From contig JAKSDB010000056.1 of the NCBI GenBank assembly GCA_022360415.1, forward strand, positions 1 to 14,523: a stretch of DNA of 14,523 nt, written 5' to 3'. The notes beneath the pieces are model-generated. The model saw only the letters and a list, made by a program, of their open reading frames with translations, was not told the DNA's origin and did no database searches. Made by a program: the position numbers and the translations under genes. Below, piece after piece: positions 1 through 6,666 of this stretch; within the stretch, counting starts at the first letter, position 1; every line of letters starts with the position of its first letter. The stretch comes from Chlorobiales bacterium. GTDB taxonomy: Bacteria; Bacteroidota; Chlorobiia; Chlorobiales; Chlorobiaceae.

Positions 1-336
1 CAAGTTATACTGCAGCAATCAGCCAACCATTGGCTGATACTGTAATTTACTCTTCCAAACTACGGATTTCAAAAAGAAAAAGGCCCTTTTTCCCCGAAAC
101 ATAAAAGGGTTTTTCTGTCTTGCAAAAGACGCCGAGGGATAACCGGTGAAAAGTAGAGAACCATTCAGCTGTATTTTTACTGTTCCGGCTAAAAAAGACA
201 CACTTTTGTTGTTTCTGTTACGAAAGGGTAACTAATTTTATGTTTTCGTTTGCTTTACTTAATTTAATTTTTAAATTAAGCACTTTGAGTTTAAAAAATA
301 AGGTTTTGTTTAATTGTTTTTCTAAACGTTTCAGTT
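1..336. other. AT-rich upstream region of amt, no gene recognised
   Basis: No convincing gene is seen here. A 60-codon minus-strand reading frame (19-201) has low-complexity content and no recognisable family. Two inverted repeats stand out: a perfect 9 bp hairpin with a 3-nt loop at 18-38, not followed by a T-tract, and a 9-5-9 palindrome at 258-280 described separately. The last ~130 bases are very AT-rich and probably carry the amt promoter. A loose sigma70-like pair (TTGAGT at 285-290 and TTTAAT at 309-314, 18 nt apart) is present but weak. I saw no -24/-12 sigma54 element. Confidence 0.4.
258..280. promoter_or_regulatory. 9-5-9 AT-rich palindrome upstream of amt, possible operator
   Basis: CTTAATTTA, a 5-nt spacer and TAAATTAAG form a perfect inverted repeat ending 56 bp before the amt ATG. 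Its size and position suit a dimeric repressor or activator site for a nitrogen-regulated operon. An AT-rich palindrome can arise by chance in this composition, and the binding protein is unknown. Confidence 0.3.
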
Positions 337-1665
337 ATGGTAAAAAAGCTGACAAGGGCGGGCTTCCTGCTGCTTCCGGCTGTCATTGCAGCCGATACAG
401 TCCTGGCGTCGGGTGAGGTGACTGACTCGGGAACAACCGCGTGGATGCTTACGGCAACCACGCTCGTGTTATTGATGGTCCCGGGGCTTGCAATGTTCTA
501 TGGCGGCCTGGTTCGTACAAAAAACGTTCTGGGTACCATGATGCACAGTTTCGCGGCTATGGTTATCATCGGGGTTTTGTGGCCGACGATAGGGTATGCC
601 TTGAGTTTCGGACCAAGTGTTCTCGGGGGTCTCGTGGGGTGGAACCCTGATTATGTTCTGCTCAGGGGTATTGACGAATCCATTCTCGATTCCGGAATTC
701 CCGAATACGTTTTCGCGATGTTTCAGGGGAAATTCGCCATCATCACCCCTGCGTTGATTGCCGGCGCTTTTGCCGAAAGGGTGAGTTTCAGGGGGTATGT
801 GCTTTTTATTGCGCTGTGGAGTGTTATGGTCTACAGTCCGATCTGTCACTGGGTCTGGGCTGAGGACGGTTTTCTTTTCAATATGGGACCGGGAGGCGCA
901 ATTGATTTTGCAGGAGGTACTGTGGTACATATCTCTTCCGGTGTCAGTGCCCTTGTTGCAGCGCTTTTCCTTGGTGCAAGACGGGGATATCCGAAAAATG
1001 TGATGCACCCCAACAACCTTGTTATGACCATGATAGGGGCCGGTCTTCTCTGGGTCGGCTGGTTCGGGTTCAATGCGGGCAGTGCGGTTGCAAGTGACCT
1101 CGATACCGGGCGAGCGCTTACCGTAACACAGATTGCGGCAGCGGCCGGGGCATCTGCCTGGATCATCATCGAAGCCGTACTGTATAAAAAAGTGACCACC
1201 CTGGGAGTTGTTTCCGGAATTCTCGCCGGCCTTGTAGCGATAACTCCCGCTGCAGGGGTAGTGCAGCCTGGTGGGTCGATCGTCATTGGTGCACTGGCTG
1301 CAAGTATTTGTTTTCTTGCTATACAGGTGAAAAACCGTGCGGGATATGACGACAGCCTCGACGCTTTCGGTATTCACGGTATCGGTGGAATTGTCGGTGC
1401 TCTTACTTTGACATTCTTTATTCGTGAAAGCTGGATGGCCGAGGCTGCGGCAGCTGCGGGTGGGAGCTGGAGTGTCTGGCAGCAGCTCGGAGTGCAGGCT
1501 GCAGCGGTGGGGATCACCATCGTGTTTGCGGCAGCGGTAACGATTGTGCTGTTGTTCATTGTTGAAAAAACCGTAGGATTCCGCCTGAATGAGACCGACG
1601 AGATGACAGGTCTCGATCAGAGCCTTCATGGAGAGCACGGCTATGGTCTTATCAATCTTAACTAA
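337..1665 (+). CDS. amtB: Amt/AmtB family ammonium transporter
   Basis: This inner-membrane channel moves ammonium/ammonia into the cell. At 442 aa it has the full family length. The first ~25 residues (two Lys-rich positions, then LLLPAVIAADTVLASG) look like a cleavable signal peptide, followed by about eleven hydrophobic segments. Family hallmarks are visible: GGLVRTKNVL (57-66), FAIITPALIAGAFAER (133-148), and the pore twin histidines His198 (GGTVVHISSG) and His347 (DAFGIHGIGG). Phe129 matches the outer gate position. The C-terminal tail (from ~410, with DEMTGLDQSLHGEHGY) is the usual cytoplasmic tail that docks P-II proteins. The P-II gene follows after 12 bp, so the two form an operon ended by the terminator at 2078-2105. 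Start choice: the ATG at 337 begins the signal peptide; no clear Shine-Dalgarno precedes it. Confidence 0.97.
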   Translation: MVKKLTRAGFLLLPAVIAADTVLASGEVTDSGTTAWMLTATTLVLLMVPGLAMFYGGLVRTKNVLGTMMHSFAAMVIIGVLWPTIGYALSFGPSVLGGLVGWNPDYVLLRGIDESILDSGIPEYVFAMFQGKFAIITPALIAGAFAERVSFRGYVLFIALWSVMVYSPICHWVWAEDGFLFNMGPGGAIDFAGGTVVHISSGVSALVAALFLGARRGYPKNVMHPNNLVMTMIGAGLLWVGWFGFNAGSAVASDLDTGRALTVTQIAAAAGASAWIIIEAVLYKKVTTLGVVSGILAGLVAITPAAGVVQPGGSIVIGALAASICFLAIQVKNRAGYDDSLDAFGIHGIGGIVGALTLTFFIRESWMAEAAAAAGGSWSVWQQLGVQAAAVGITIVFAAAVTIVLLFIVEKTVGFRLNETDEMTGLDQSLHGEHGYGLINLN

Positions 1666-1677
1666 GTCTCAATTACT

Positions 1678-2019
1678 ATGAAGCTGATAACAGCCATAAT
1701 TCAGGAAGACAAGCTGGACGCGGTGCGTGAAGCCCTTATTCTGGCGGATATTACCAGGATATCGGTCAGCAGGATTTCAGGTCACGGGCGACAGGAGGAT
1801 ATCGATATCTATCGCGGCAGAAAGGTTGTGCCGAATCTGATTCCCAAAATACGTATCGAGATTGCCGTTAATGATGATTTTGTCGATACGACGATTAATA
1901 CCATTGTAGAGTCGGCAAAGCACGGCAGCGGGGAGGTAGGTGACGGAAAAATATTTGTCAGTCCTCTTGATGAGTGTGTGCGGATCAGGACAGGGGAGCG
2001 GGGAGGAACAGCCATATAG
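1678..2019 (+). CDS. glnB: P-II family nitrogen regulatory protein (GlnB/GlnK-like)
   Basis: This is a trimeric signal protein that reads 2-oxoglutarate and ATP/ADP and, next to an amt gene, usually closes the Amt pore by inserting its T-loop. It has 113 aa with standard P-II anatomy: N-terminal MKLITAIIQEDKLDAVREAL, T-loop around 37-55 (GRQ at 37-39), B-loop GEVGDGKIF (85-93) and C-loop RIRTGERG (102-109). The T-loop keeps Tyr45 (equivalent to E. coli Tyr46), but the position of the uridylylated Tyr51 is Val50 in YRGRKVVPNLIP. The loop is also one residue shorter, and the B-loop region has two extra residues. Regulation by GlnD-type uridylylation is therefore unlikely; control is probably by ligand binding alone. 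By context the gene would conventionally be called glnK. Confidence 0.95.
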   Translation: MKLITAIIQEDKLDAVREALILADITRISVSRISGHGRQEDIDIYRGRKVVPNLIPKIRIEIAVNDDFVDTTINTIVESAKHGSGEVGDGKIFVSPLDECVRIRTGERGGTAI

Positions 2020-2077
2020 AAAAACATGCAGCGCTCCCTGCAATTCTTGATGCCGTCAATGCGTCATGAGCAAGAAT

Positions 2078-2105
2078 AAGGCCGGTCTTAGCACCGGTCT
2101 TTTTT
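2078..2105 (+). terminator. Rho-independent terminator of the amt-P-II operon
   Basis: There is a 9 bp stem (2078-2086 with 2093-2101, one G-U pair), a 6-nt loop CTTAGC and a run of T to 2105. It lies 58 bp after the P-II stop codon. The next gene to the right is on the opposite strand and convergent. Confidence 0.85.
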
Positions 2106-2106
2106 G

Positions 2107-2394
2107 TTATCACAATGCAAAGGATCACTTCTGGCAGTGGAAATTTTTTCGTGGTTTTTACAACAGGCTCGCCCCATTTCCACTCAGAAGCCTTGTGATT
2201 TTTTTCATAGATGAGTTTGTTCTGGTAATCTGAATACCGGAAAGCCCCGGAAGAATAGCATTTTCTTGCTGCTGGTATTCCGTCGATGTTCGGCTTCTAT
2301 GGCTTTCCCTTGTTCAGCGAAACGGATGAGGAGGGGGGAGCCCTTTTCCCTGCCCGTCGGAACAGGCCGAATGGAGACATGCAATTGTCGCAGC
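2107..2394. other. Gene-free spacer between convergent genes
   Basis: With the P-II 3' flank this makes 375 bases without a supported gene. A minus-strand frame running left from 2296 reads like protein for about 60 codons (segments such as YQNKLIYEKNHKASEWKWGE) but has no start codon, is bounded on its upstream side by a TAG, and runs antisense into the terminator and the P-II gene. It may be the remnant of a lost gene. No terminator for the TPR gene was identified here. Confidence 0.3.
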
Positions 2395-2937
2395 TTATTT
2401 TCTTTCGAGGACGTGAGGGGCGTGTTGCTCCAGCCATTGCCTAACTTCGTAATCGCCATAACGCGCAGCGTTGGCAAAATCCTTGACCTGTCCGTTTCTG
2501 TCTCCGGTGCGCCCTTTAGCAATACCGCGATGCAGATAGGCATTTGCCATCTTCTCGTCGAATGAGAGTGCCGATGTGAAATCAGAGATTGCAGCCTTGT
2601 ATTTCCCGACATCATAACGGACAAGACCGCGATTAAAGTACCCCACGGCTTTGAAATATGCTTCGCCAAGCTCGATGACTTTTGTGTAGTCCTTTATGGC
2701 CCGCTCGTACTGATTCTGCGAGTGGTATGTGGCAGCTCGCATCAGGTAGGCCTGTACGAACGAAGGGTTTCCATTAATCGCTCTGGTGTAATACTTCGCA
2801 GCGTTCGTATGATTTCCATTGAGATGGCTGCGGTATCCCTTGTCAAATGATTGTTTTGCCGATTCGGCACGGACCGGTGCCCATGCGATAAACGTGCTCA
2901 GAAGCACGGTCACGAGATATGGAATCAGGTTCTGCAT
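2395..2937 (-). CDS. Exported tetratricopeptide-repeat (TPR) protein
   Basis: A 180-aa protein. Residues 1-24 form a signal peptide (hydrophobic core LVTVLLSTFIAWA, likely cleavage after VRA), so the product is periplasmic or outer-membrane associated. The rest is about four TPR units: 27-60 (AKQSFDKGYRSHLNGNHTNA), 61-94 (AYLMRAATYHSQNQYERAIKDY), 97-130 (GYFNRGLVRYDVGKYKAAISDF) and 131-164 (AYLHRGIAKGRTGDRNGQ). TPR arrays bind protein partners; no enzymatic domain is present and the partner cannot be told from sequence. The gene stands alone, convergent with amt-P-II and divergent from scpA, with the MITE-like repeat ~57 bp upstream of its start. The ATG at 2937 is chosen because it opens the signal peptide. 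Confidence 0.85.
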   Translation of the reverse strand: MQNLIPYLVTVLLSTFIAWAPVRAESAKQSFDKGYRSHLNGNHTNAAKYYTRAINGNPSFVQAYLMRAATYHSQNQYERAIKDYTKVIELGEAYFKAVGYFNRGLVRYDVGKYKAAISDFTSALSFDEKMANAYLHRGIAKGRTGDRNGQVKDFANAARYGDYEVRQWLEQHAPHVLERK

Positions 2938-2993
2938 CGCAAGCTATAACTATTTCTGTGGTATTTTCTATTTTTGTTTATAAATCAAAAAGG

Positions 2994-3132
2994 CACCTCT
3001 ATTAATTGTCGAGAGCGCTTTGGGTACAAGGCGGACGGAGCCAGAGAAACCGGAGTGTACACGATGCGAGTACATGAGGATTTCGAGCACCGACCAACGA
3101 AGTAATCAGAGTGCGCAATATTAATAGAGGTG
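2994..3132. repeat. MITE-like imperfect palindrome with 13 bp terminal inverted repeats
   Basis: The termini CACCTCTATTAAT (2994-3006) and ATTAATAGAGGTG (3120-3132) are perfect reverse complements. The interior is also self-complementary: the arm containing CGGAGCC...GGAGTGTAC resembles the reverse complement of the arm GTACATGAGGATTTCGAGCACCG around a short centre at ~3060-3070, so the whole ~139 bp can fold into one long imperfect hairpin. It has no coding capacity of its own. This architecture fits a non-autonomous miniature transposable element or a dispersed intergenic repeat. No second copy exists in this window. It lies between a divergent gene pair, and its right end is 30 bp from the scpA ATG. 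Confidence 0.7.
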
Positions 3133-3162
3133 TCCAAAAGTACCCAAAGCATAAGCTTTCTT

Positions 3163-3897
3163 ATGTTTCGAATAAGCCTTGACGAGTTTGAGGGGCCGCT
3201 TGACCTGTTGCTGTTCTTTATCAGACGGGATGAGCTTGATATTTATAATATCCCGATTTCCAAGATAACCAAAGATTTTATTGATTACCTCGATGCAATG
3301 CAAAGCCTTAATCTCGAGGTTGCGGCAGAGTTCATCTATATGGCTTCCCTCCTTATGAGCATCAAGGCGAAGATGCTGCTGCCGAATGAAGTGCCTGAGG
3401 AAGGCGACGCTTCCGAGTTTGATCCAAGAACGGAGCTTGTCGAAAGGCTGATGGAATACAAGCGTATCAAGGAGGGCGCGGAGGAAATGCGCAAACTCGA
3501 AGAAGCGAGAAGAGGCATGTTTGCAAAAGGGTATTATGACGCGTTAGAGCCTGAAGTGATCGACGAGCTCGATAAACCGGTCAATCGTCCGACGCTCTAC
3601 CATCTTATCATGACCTATAAGTCGGTGCTTGACAAGATGCCGAGGGTGCGCGTGCAAAATGTCGACGACGCTCCGGTTACCGTTGACGAGCAATGCGACC
3701 TCATTCTCAGGCATCTGGAAGACACCATTCAGATTTCCTTCAGGTCGATACTTAAAGAAGTTACGGAACCTCTGGTCCTTGTCGTTACCTTCCTTGCCGT
3801 GCTCGAGCTTTGCCGCGGTCAGAAAATCGTCGTGATCGTAAAAGAGGATTACGGTGACTTCTGGATGTCGAGGAAACAAAGCATGCAGACGACCTGA
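3163..3897 (+). CDS. scpA: Segregation and condensation protein A (ScpA kleisin)
   Basis: ScpA is the kleisin subunit that bridges the SMC heads and binds ScpB in the bacterial condensin that organises and segregates chromosomes. The 244-aa product starts MFRISLDEFEGPLDLLLFFI, carrying the diagnostic FEGPLDLLL motif, then RRDELDIYNIPISKITKDF, AAEFIYMASLLMSIKAKMLLP (SMC-neck-binding helices) and an acidic linker. The C-terminal winged-helix segment includes VVTFLAVLELCRGQKI. The frame is open further upstream to a GTG at 3130, but that codon lies in the right terminal repeat of the MITE-like element, and family members begin just before the FEGPLDLLL block. I therefore chose the ATG at 3163. 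No scpB or smc gene is adjacent. Confidence 0.93.
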   Translation: MFRISLDEFEGPLDLLLFFIRRDELDIYNIPISKITKDFIDYLDAMQSLNLEVAAEFIYMASLLMSIKAKMLLPNEVPEEGDASEFDPRTELVERLMEYKRIKEGAEEMRKLEEARRGMFAKGYYDALEPEVIDELDKPVNRPTLYHLIMTYKSVLDKMPRVRVQNVDDAPVTVDEQCDLILRHLEDTIQISFRSILKEVTEPLVLVVTFLAVLELCRGQKIVVIVKEDYGDFWMSRKQSMQTT

Positions 3898-3907
3898 GCC
3901 TTTCCGG

Positions 3908-3938
3908 AAATCCACAGACGAATCCCGGATTTTGTTTT
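3908..3938 (+). terminator. Possible weak terminator after scpA
   Basis: AAATCC (3908-3913) can pair with GGATTT (3927-3932) across a 13-nt loop, followed by a T-rich stretch TTTTGTTTTT. The stem is short and the loop large, so this is only a candidate. Confidence 0.25.
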
Positions 3939-4082
3939 TCGCACTTTTGCATTCCATGGACCAAAAAGTTTCTATCAATCTTTACTTATAAACGTTTTAT
4001 ACGTAAGTTTGACAGCATGTGCATTGCTTTGCCGATGTATTCTCTGCATCAATACAAGGAAGAAAAAGTTTAAAATGCAACG

Positions 4083-4655
4083 ATGAAAAATTTTGTTATT
4101 GCAATCCTGATCACTTTTGTGCCTGTCATGCTGGCAGGTTGTGGCAAAAAAGAGGCAACGGTAAAAAAGGAGGGACCGGAACTTACGCTGGCGCAGAAAT
4201 ATGGCAAAAACACGGTTGCCATGTTTGAAAACCAGGAGACGATTCCGAACTGGCGCGATCATCTTGAGGATATTGAAGATGCCCGTGATGAACGGAAAAA
4301 TACGAAAAGGAAGGAACTGGTCGAGAAAGTGGCTTTCATGGAAGAGGAACTGACAATCGGGGATTACGACTACGCCCAGTCTATCCTTAAAAGTACGGCA
4401 AGTCTTTACAAAAGGGTACTAACCGGCTTGTCCAAGGAAATGAGCATTGAGGATACAAGAAACGCGCTTCGCAAACAGTACATTCTTCCGCCTCATCCCC
4501 GTGCGGTCGTGGGAATTGAAGATGCGATAGACCGGATGATCGTTGCGGTATATCTCTGCAAAGTAGGTCAGAAAGAAGTGACGGAATCTGCGATTATCGG
4601 TAAGCATTTTCTGCTTCCTCCTCAGAAAAAAAGGTTTACGGAAATAGGTTTATAG
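4083..4655 (+). CDS. Small lipoprotein of unknown function, paralogue 1
   Basis: A 190-aa protein with a lipoprotein signal: Lys-Asn start, hydrophobic core, and lipobox LAGC with the acylated Cys20, so it should be membrane-anchored. The mature part is charged and mostly helical, with no domain I recognise. Landmarks are LTLAQKYGKN, MFENQET, an acidic/basic stretch (EDIEDARDERKNTKRKE) and YILPPHP. It is clearly related to the product of 11658-12257: the two share MKN-V-AILI-F-P, Cys20, a P-E--L--KYG block, FENQ-T and a later PP/R--IAV pattern. It appears to stand alone. Upstream at 3981-4007 there is an imperfect palindrome around AACGTT, possibly regulatory. No clear Shine-Dalgarno is present. 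Confidence 0.8.
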   Translation: MKNFVIAILITFVPVMLAGCGKKEATVKKEGPELTLAQKYGKNTVAMFENQETIPNWRDHLEDIEDARDERKNTKRKELVEKVAFMEEELTIGDYDYAQSILKSTASLYKRVLTGLSKEMSIEDTRNALRKQYILPPHPRAVVGIEDAIDRMIVAVYLCKVGQKEVTESAIIGKHFLLPPQKKRFTEIGL

Positions 4656-4687
4656 CTGTTATAGCTTCCGATACCTTTTGACTGTTC

Positions 4688-4715
4688 CAGGGCGTGCTCT
4701 TACCCTGTATTTTTT
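4688..4715 (+). terminator. Possible terminator after lipoprotein 1
   Basis: CAGGG (4688-4692) pairs with CCCTG (4703-4707) across a 10-nt loop, followed by TATTTTTT. The stem is only 5 bp, but the position 33 bp after the stop and the T-tract make it plausible. Confidence 0.4.
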
Positions 4716-4812
4716 AGCAAGGGGAGGCTTCGTTTTGAGTAGTATCAGTATCGTATGAAGGGTATGCTGTCAAGGCGTCTGCTGTACTTGAATCTATGTT
4801 CCTTTTTTTGTC

Positions 4813-5634
4813 ATGACTGATCCTGAAAACGATTTTGAGAAGGCTTTACTGTTGCAACCACTCAGGGAGCCGGTCCTTCGTTCAGCGATCAGGACGCTTC
4901 AGCTTCCTTCGGGGAGCCGGGGGCTGGATGCAGGATGCGGTATCGGGCTTCAAGCCGTGTTGCTTGCAGAGAGTGTCGGGCCTGCAAGCCGTATCACCGG
5001 CCTTGATTTGTCTTCAGAGGTTCTGGTTTACGCCAGAGATGTTGTAGAGAAGGCCGGTTTGTCGAACATGATTGCCTTTCGGGAAGGAGACGTCAACAGG
5101 CTTCCTTTCGATGACGATTCTTTCGATTGGGCATGGAGTGTGGATTGTGTTGGGTATATGCCTGCCGACCCCTTGCCTATGCTGAAAGAACTTGCACGTG
5201 TGGTGAAACCCGGCGGCAGTGTGACCATTCTTGCCTGGTCTTCAGAAAAACTTCTTCCGGGATATCCTCTGCTCGAAGCCAGGCTTAGCGCGACATCTTC
5301 AGGGATAGCCCCTTTTGCCAGAGGAAAGAGGCCGGAATTGCATTTTATGCGCGCGTTCGGCTGGTTCCGTAGTGTGGGCCTTGTTGATCTTACGGCAAGA
5401 ACGTTTTCAGGACAAGCCTATGCCCCGTTGACTGATGATATGTATAATGCAGTGGTGGCTCTGTTTCGAATGCGTTGGCAGGGAGTAGAGTCAGAACTGA
5501 CAAAGGAGGATCAGGTGGAGTATCGGCGTTTTTGCCTTCCCGGGTCACAGGATTTCCTGCTCGATCATCCGGATTACGCTGCTTTCTTTACGTATTCGAT
5601 GTTTCACGGCAAGGTTTTTGGGGAAAGTACATGA
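4813..5634 (+). CDS. Class I SAM-dependent methyltransferase (Methyltransf_11 type)
   Basis: A 273-aa cytosolic enzyme transferring a methyl group from S-adenosylmethionine to an unknown acceptor. The Rossmann-fold motifs are all visible: motif I LDAGCGIG (38-45), the acidic end of strand 2 in GLDLS (Asp65), GDVNRLPFDDDSFDW (92-106) and VVKPGG (130-135). The ~130 residues after the core are helical and probably form the substrate-binding part; they match no named subfamily that I recognise. The start has no Shine-Dalgarno; a T-rich stretch precedes the ATG. A 21-codon frame (4755-4820, beginning MKGMLSRRLL) overlaps the start and could couple translation, but this is speculative. Two more SAM methyltransferases follow on the same strand. 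Confidence 0.88.
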   Translation: MTDPENDFEKALLLQPLREPVLRSAIRTLQLPSGSRGLDAGCGIGLQAVLLAESVGPASRITGLDLSSEVLVYARDVVEKAGLSNMIAFREGDVNRLPFDDDSFDWAWSVDCVGYMPADPLPMLKELARVVKPGGSVTILAWSSEKLLPGYPLLEARLSATSSGIAPFARGKRPELHFMRAFGWFRSVGLVDLTARTFSGQAYAPLTDDMYNAVVALFRMRWQGVESELTKEDQVEYRRFCLPGSQDFLLDHPDYAAFFTYSMFHGKVFGEST

Positions 5635-5635
5635 G

Positions 5636-5736
5636 AAGCCATTGTCTCTTTAAGGCCCCTCGATTCAGGGTTTGCCGACATCAGCCAGAAGGCCATCTCC
5701 GTATTCTTTCTGGTTATGAACCTTGAGCGATGGCTT
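5636..5736. other. Self-complementary segment after methyltransferase 1, possible RNA structure
   Basis: Ends AAGCCAT (5636-5642) and ATGGCTT (5730-5736) are complementary, as are AAGG (5652-5655) and CCTT (5721-5724). Inside lie two further hairpins, CCCT/AGGG near 5657-5670 and CCAGAA (5685-5690) with TTCTGG (5708-5713). Together these could form a branched structure. No T-tract follows, so it is not a standard terminator. The remaining spacer to 5868 shows no supported gene. Confidence 0.25.
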
Positions 5737-5868
5737 TCGGTTACGTTATCACACCTTGTCAAAAGGTTCTTGTTTAAAGATGCAATTCCGAACAGAATAT
5801 GGGATTTTGGCATCATGCCGAGTCTTTTATGAATGCCCAGTAAATCTACGTGAAAAAGAGGGTGAGAA

Positions 5869-6567
5869 ATGGGTAGACCTGTTTCATGTTGTGGTATTAC
5901 TTGTTGCGGGAAAGAAGAAAAGCTGCTGGACGCAAGGGTATCGCAGAAAAGCATTGGCGCAATATATGACAGAGTAGCACCGGTCTATGATATCTGGGGA
6001 AAGCTGACGGAATCACGAGCAAGAAGCAGGGCTATCGAGCTTGCCAACATCAGGGATGGGCAGCATGTATTGGAAGCAGCCGTAGGAACGGGTCTGGCGT
6101 TCTATGAAATCGTCAAACGAAATCCGCAGGGCATGAATATCGGTATTGATCTGTCGCAAGGGATGCTCGAGAAAGCCAGAAAGCGTTTAAGCAAACTCTC
6201 AGGTGCTCATTATGCTCTGGATAAGGGAAGTGTCTTTCATTTGAATGTTGAGGATGAATCCATTGATATACTGGTAAACAACTATATGTTTGATCTTCTT
6301 CCTTTTGAAGAGATGGGCAAGGTGCTCAAGGAGTTTAAAAGGGTTCTAAAGAGAGGTGGAAAACTCGTATTGGTGAATATGACAGAGGGCGAGCGCTTTG
6401 GAAGCGGAATCTATGATTTTATTTACAGGATTTCCCCTGCAACAATGGGCGGATGCCGGAGTGTTACACTGACTGAGAGATTGCAGGCGGAAGGTTTCAG
6501 GGTGGAAACAAGAGAATATTATCAGCAGATGCTGTTCCCTTCAGAGGTAATCCTTGCTTACAAATGA
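5869..6567 (+). CDS. UbiE/MenG-like class I SAM methyltransferase with Cys-rich N-terminus
   Basis: A 232-aa SAM methyltransferase. The core resembles UbiE-type enzymes: AIYDRVAPVYDIWGKL (31-46), motif I VLEAAVGTG (67-75), Asp94 in GIDLSQGMLEKAR (92-104), LVNNYMFDLLP and VLKRGGKLVLVNM. Motif I has Ala-Ala-Val where LDxGCG is more usual. Before the core sits a short extension, MGRPVSCCGITCCGKEE, with two adjacent cysteine pairs (Cys7-Cys8 and Cys12-Cys13) suited to binding a soft metal or metalloid. A GAGG element 7-10 bases upstream of the ATG at 5869 supports this start, so the extension is probably real. The substrate is unknown; a thiol, metalloid or quinone-like acceptor would fit equally well. 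Confidence 0.85.
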   Translation: MGRPVSCCGITCCGKEEKLLDARVSQKSIGAIYDRVAPVYDIWGKLTESRARSRAIELANIRDGQHVLEAAVGTGLAFYEIVKRNPQGMNIGIDLSQGMLEKARKRLSKLSGAHYALDKGSVFHLNVEDESIDILVNNYMFDLLPFEEMGKVLKEFKRVLKRGGKLVLVNMTEGERFGSGIYDFIYRISPATMGGCRSVTLTERLQAEGFRVETREYYQQMLFPSEVILAYK

Positions 6568-6666
6568 AACCGCCTGTCGAGGTGTTCAAAGCAGTTTTGA
6601 AAGCAAAGGAAGCCCCCTTCCGTGTCATTGCTGCTCCCGACGGTTAACATTTTCTTTTTAGCATAA

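Noticed and set aside
469..1638. A 389-codon open frame on the minus strand opposite amt
   Set aside because: It is exactly antisense to a clear Amt gene, its product is rich in His, Cys, Arg and Ser without any recognisable family, and its openness follows from the codon use of the sense gene.
2110..2296. Protein-like minus-strand frame with YQNKLIYEKNHKASEWKWGE
   Set aside because: It has no start codon and continues antisense through a terminator and the P-II gene; evidence for a real remnant is too thin.
2205..2669. A 154-codon minus-strand frame overlapping the 3' part of the TPR gene
   Set aside because: The TPR protein has a signal peptide and clear repeats in the other frame; this one has no domain.
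3130..3162. GTG at 3130 as the scpA start
   Set aside because: The codon is inside the terminal repeat of the MITE-like element, and the added 11 residues (VSKSTQSISFL) are not typical of ScpA; the ATG at 3163 fits the family.
5604..5954. A 116-codon minus-strand frame across the spacer between methyltransferases 1 and 2
   Set aside because: It overlaps both methyltransferase genes, matches no family I recognise, and has no ribosome-binding site. A transposase remnant was considered, but no transposase motif is present.
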